Source of the DNA: Cristatella mucedo | Lineage: Eukaryota > Bryozoa > Phylactolaemata > Cristatellidae | Reading direction: 5' to 3' | Assembly: GCA_009760855.2 (NCBI GenBank) | Contig: WPIO01000112.1 | Coordinates: 358,501-422,500 of the forward strand | DNA: 64,000 bases | Shown: positions 63,060-64,000 of the stretch, piece after piece | Position numbering within the stretch: position 1 is the stretch's first letter | How the letters are laid out: every line of letters begins with the position of its first letter | The notes under the pieces: generated by a model | The model's database searches: none | What the model saw: only the letters and a program-made list of their open reading frames with translations | Told to the model about the DNA's origin: nothing | Made by a program: the position numbers and the translations under genes

Positions 63060-63765
63060 AATAATAATAATAATAATATTGCACTTGATAAAGCGCCCTC
63101 AGAGAACTTAATCTCTTTCTAGGCGCTTTACATTTGCTGCAAAGTGATACGCAATAGAATGGTAAGTAAAATCATGCTTGAAAAACAAACAAAATGAATA
63201 ACATGGTTAGGGGTGACATGCACAGGGTCAGCATGCAAATGTGGTTAGTGGCAGCATGAACAGTGTCAGCACGCATAAGCACATCGAGGACGAATCACAA
63301 GGACCCACTAAATGCTGTCCTAAATAGGTATGTTTTTAAGTTTCTTTTAAATGTGGTCAGGTCAGGGGATGTTCTGATGCAGGTCGGGAGGGAGTTCCAG
63401 GCTGTGGGAGCATACGAGCTAAATGCACGGTCTCCAAAGGATTTAAGGTTTGTACGAGGTATTTCTAGACTGTTGGATTCCGAAAAGCGAGTGGTACGAT
63501 GCTTTGCCTGATGGGGTAGTATATCTGAAAGATAGGCTGGAGCCATAGAATGAAGAGACCTAAAAGTGAGCGACAAAACCTTGAAGTCAATCCGTTGCTT
63601 GACTGGTAACCAGTGCAGGTCGGCGAGAAGTGGAGTAATGTGGCAACTGCGACGCTCACGACAGACAAGCCTAGCTGCAGAGTTTTGCACCAGCTGCAAT
63701 CGCCTGATCGCACATGCTGGTAGGCCAGTAAGCAGTGAGTTGCAGAAGTCGAGACGAGATGTCAC
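63060..63765 (-). mobile_element. Family-A LINE, 5'-truncated, young-looking
   Basis: (ATA)n tail at about 63,060-63,080, complete 3' hairpin, duplicated 3' UTR unit, and an uninterrupted minus-strand RT tail: TSRLDFCNSLLTGLPACAI, LVQNSAARLVCRERRSCH, LHWLPVKQRIDFKVLSLTF, MAPAYLSDILPHQAKHRTT, FGDRAFSSYAPTAWNSLP. Least damaged copy of this coding segment in the window. Confidence 0.87.
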
Positions 63766-64000
63766 GAATATTTCTATGAAAAAGAAACCCACCCCCTCCC
63801 CTCCCCCATTGTGCCGTTCCAGTGTGTGTAGCCTGTGAGGCGCCCACTCTTGAATGCCCGTGCTTAGGGTGGCTATGCATAATAGTGTTTCGGAGTGTAT
63901 CTACATATTTTGTAAATCTGACCACGACTTTCTCTTCTGCGTAAGTTTTCAGTCGAGGCTGCAAGCGAAGGAAGCGTGACACTGTGTCAACAGTATCGCA

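Overview
The window is nuclear DNA of an invertebrate-type animal. It carries spliced genes with GT-AG introns of up to about 12.5 kb, non-LTR retrotransposons, tRNA-derived SINEs, hAT and Tc1-type transposon remnants, and long dinucleotide microsatellites. I cannot place the species. The protein sequences look clearly animal but not vertebrate, and a lophotrochozoan or flatworm-like lineage is only a guess. There is no sign of prokaryotic, organellar or viral DNA.

Three host genes can be built by hand from homology, reading frame and splice sites. (1) U2AF2, the large subunit of the U2 snRNP auxiliary factor, lies on + at 8,699-21,877. It has eight coding exons whose lengths sum to exactly 441 codons (440 aa plus stop), with RS, ULM, RRM1, RRM2 and UHM regions all present. 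(2) A p38-activating MAP kinase kinase of the MKK3/6 type lies on - at 26,434-36,404. Seven exons cover the whole kinase domain and C-terminus; the N-terminal exon(s) with the p38 docking site were not found. (3) A tweety-homologue (TTYH) membrane protein lies on + from 45,076. Five exons are visible up to 62,075 and the gene runs off the window. Its fourth intron appears to use a GC donor. The GC-rich stretch at about 44.4-45.9 kb lies upstream of the kinase gene and contains the TTYH start, so it may be a shared divergent promoter.

The rest is repeat-rich. At 1-1,709 is a decayed hAT transposon, followed by a decayed LTR-retrotransposon gag fragment (1,860-2,482). Two LINE families recur. 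Family A (L2/CR1-like; best copy 48,287-50,822 on -) ends in a conserved hairpin plus an ATT-rich tail. Family B ends in a TACAT-rich tail. Two SINE families recur. SINE-1 has tRNA-like A and B boxes and an unusual 11-bp perfect hairpin just before the B box. SINE-2 is a tRNA-like head joined to a tail closely resembling the family-A LINE hairpin, which suggests mobilisation by that LINE. Several insertions are nested. Intron 4 of U2AF2 contains a 23-bp minisatellite of about 32 ordered variant units.

The three genes are functionally unrelated (splicing, stress signalling, membrane channel-like protein) and no operon or gene cluster is implied. I did not find a clearly new multi-gene system. 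The most unusual signals are the ordered minisatellite inside the splicing-factor gene, the SINE/LINE shared hairpin, the SINE-1 hairpin, and the GC-AG intron. Repeat boundaries are read by eye and are accurate to roughly 5-20 bases.
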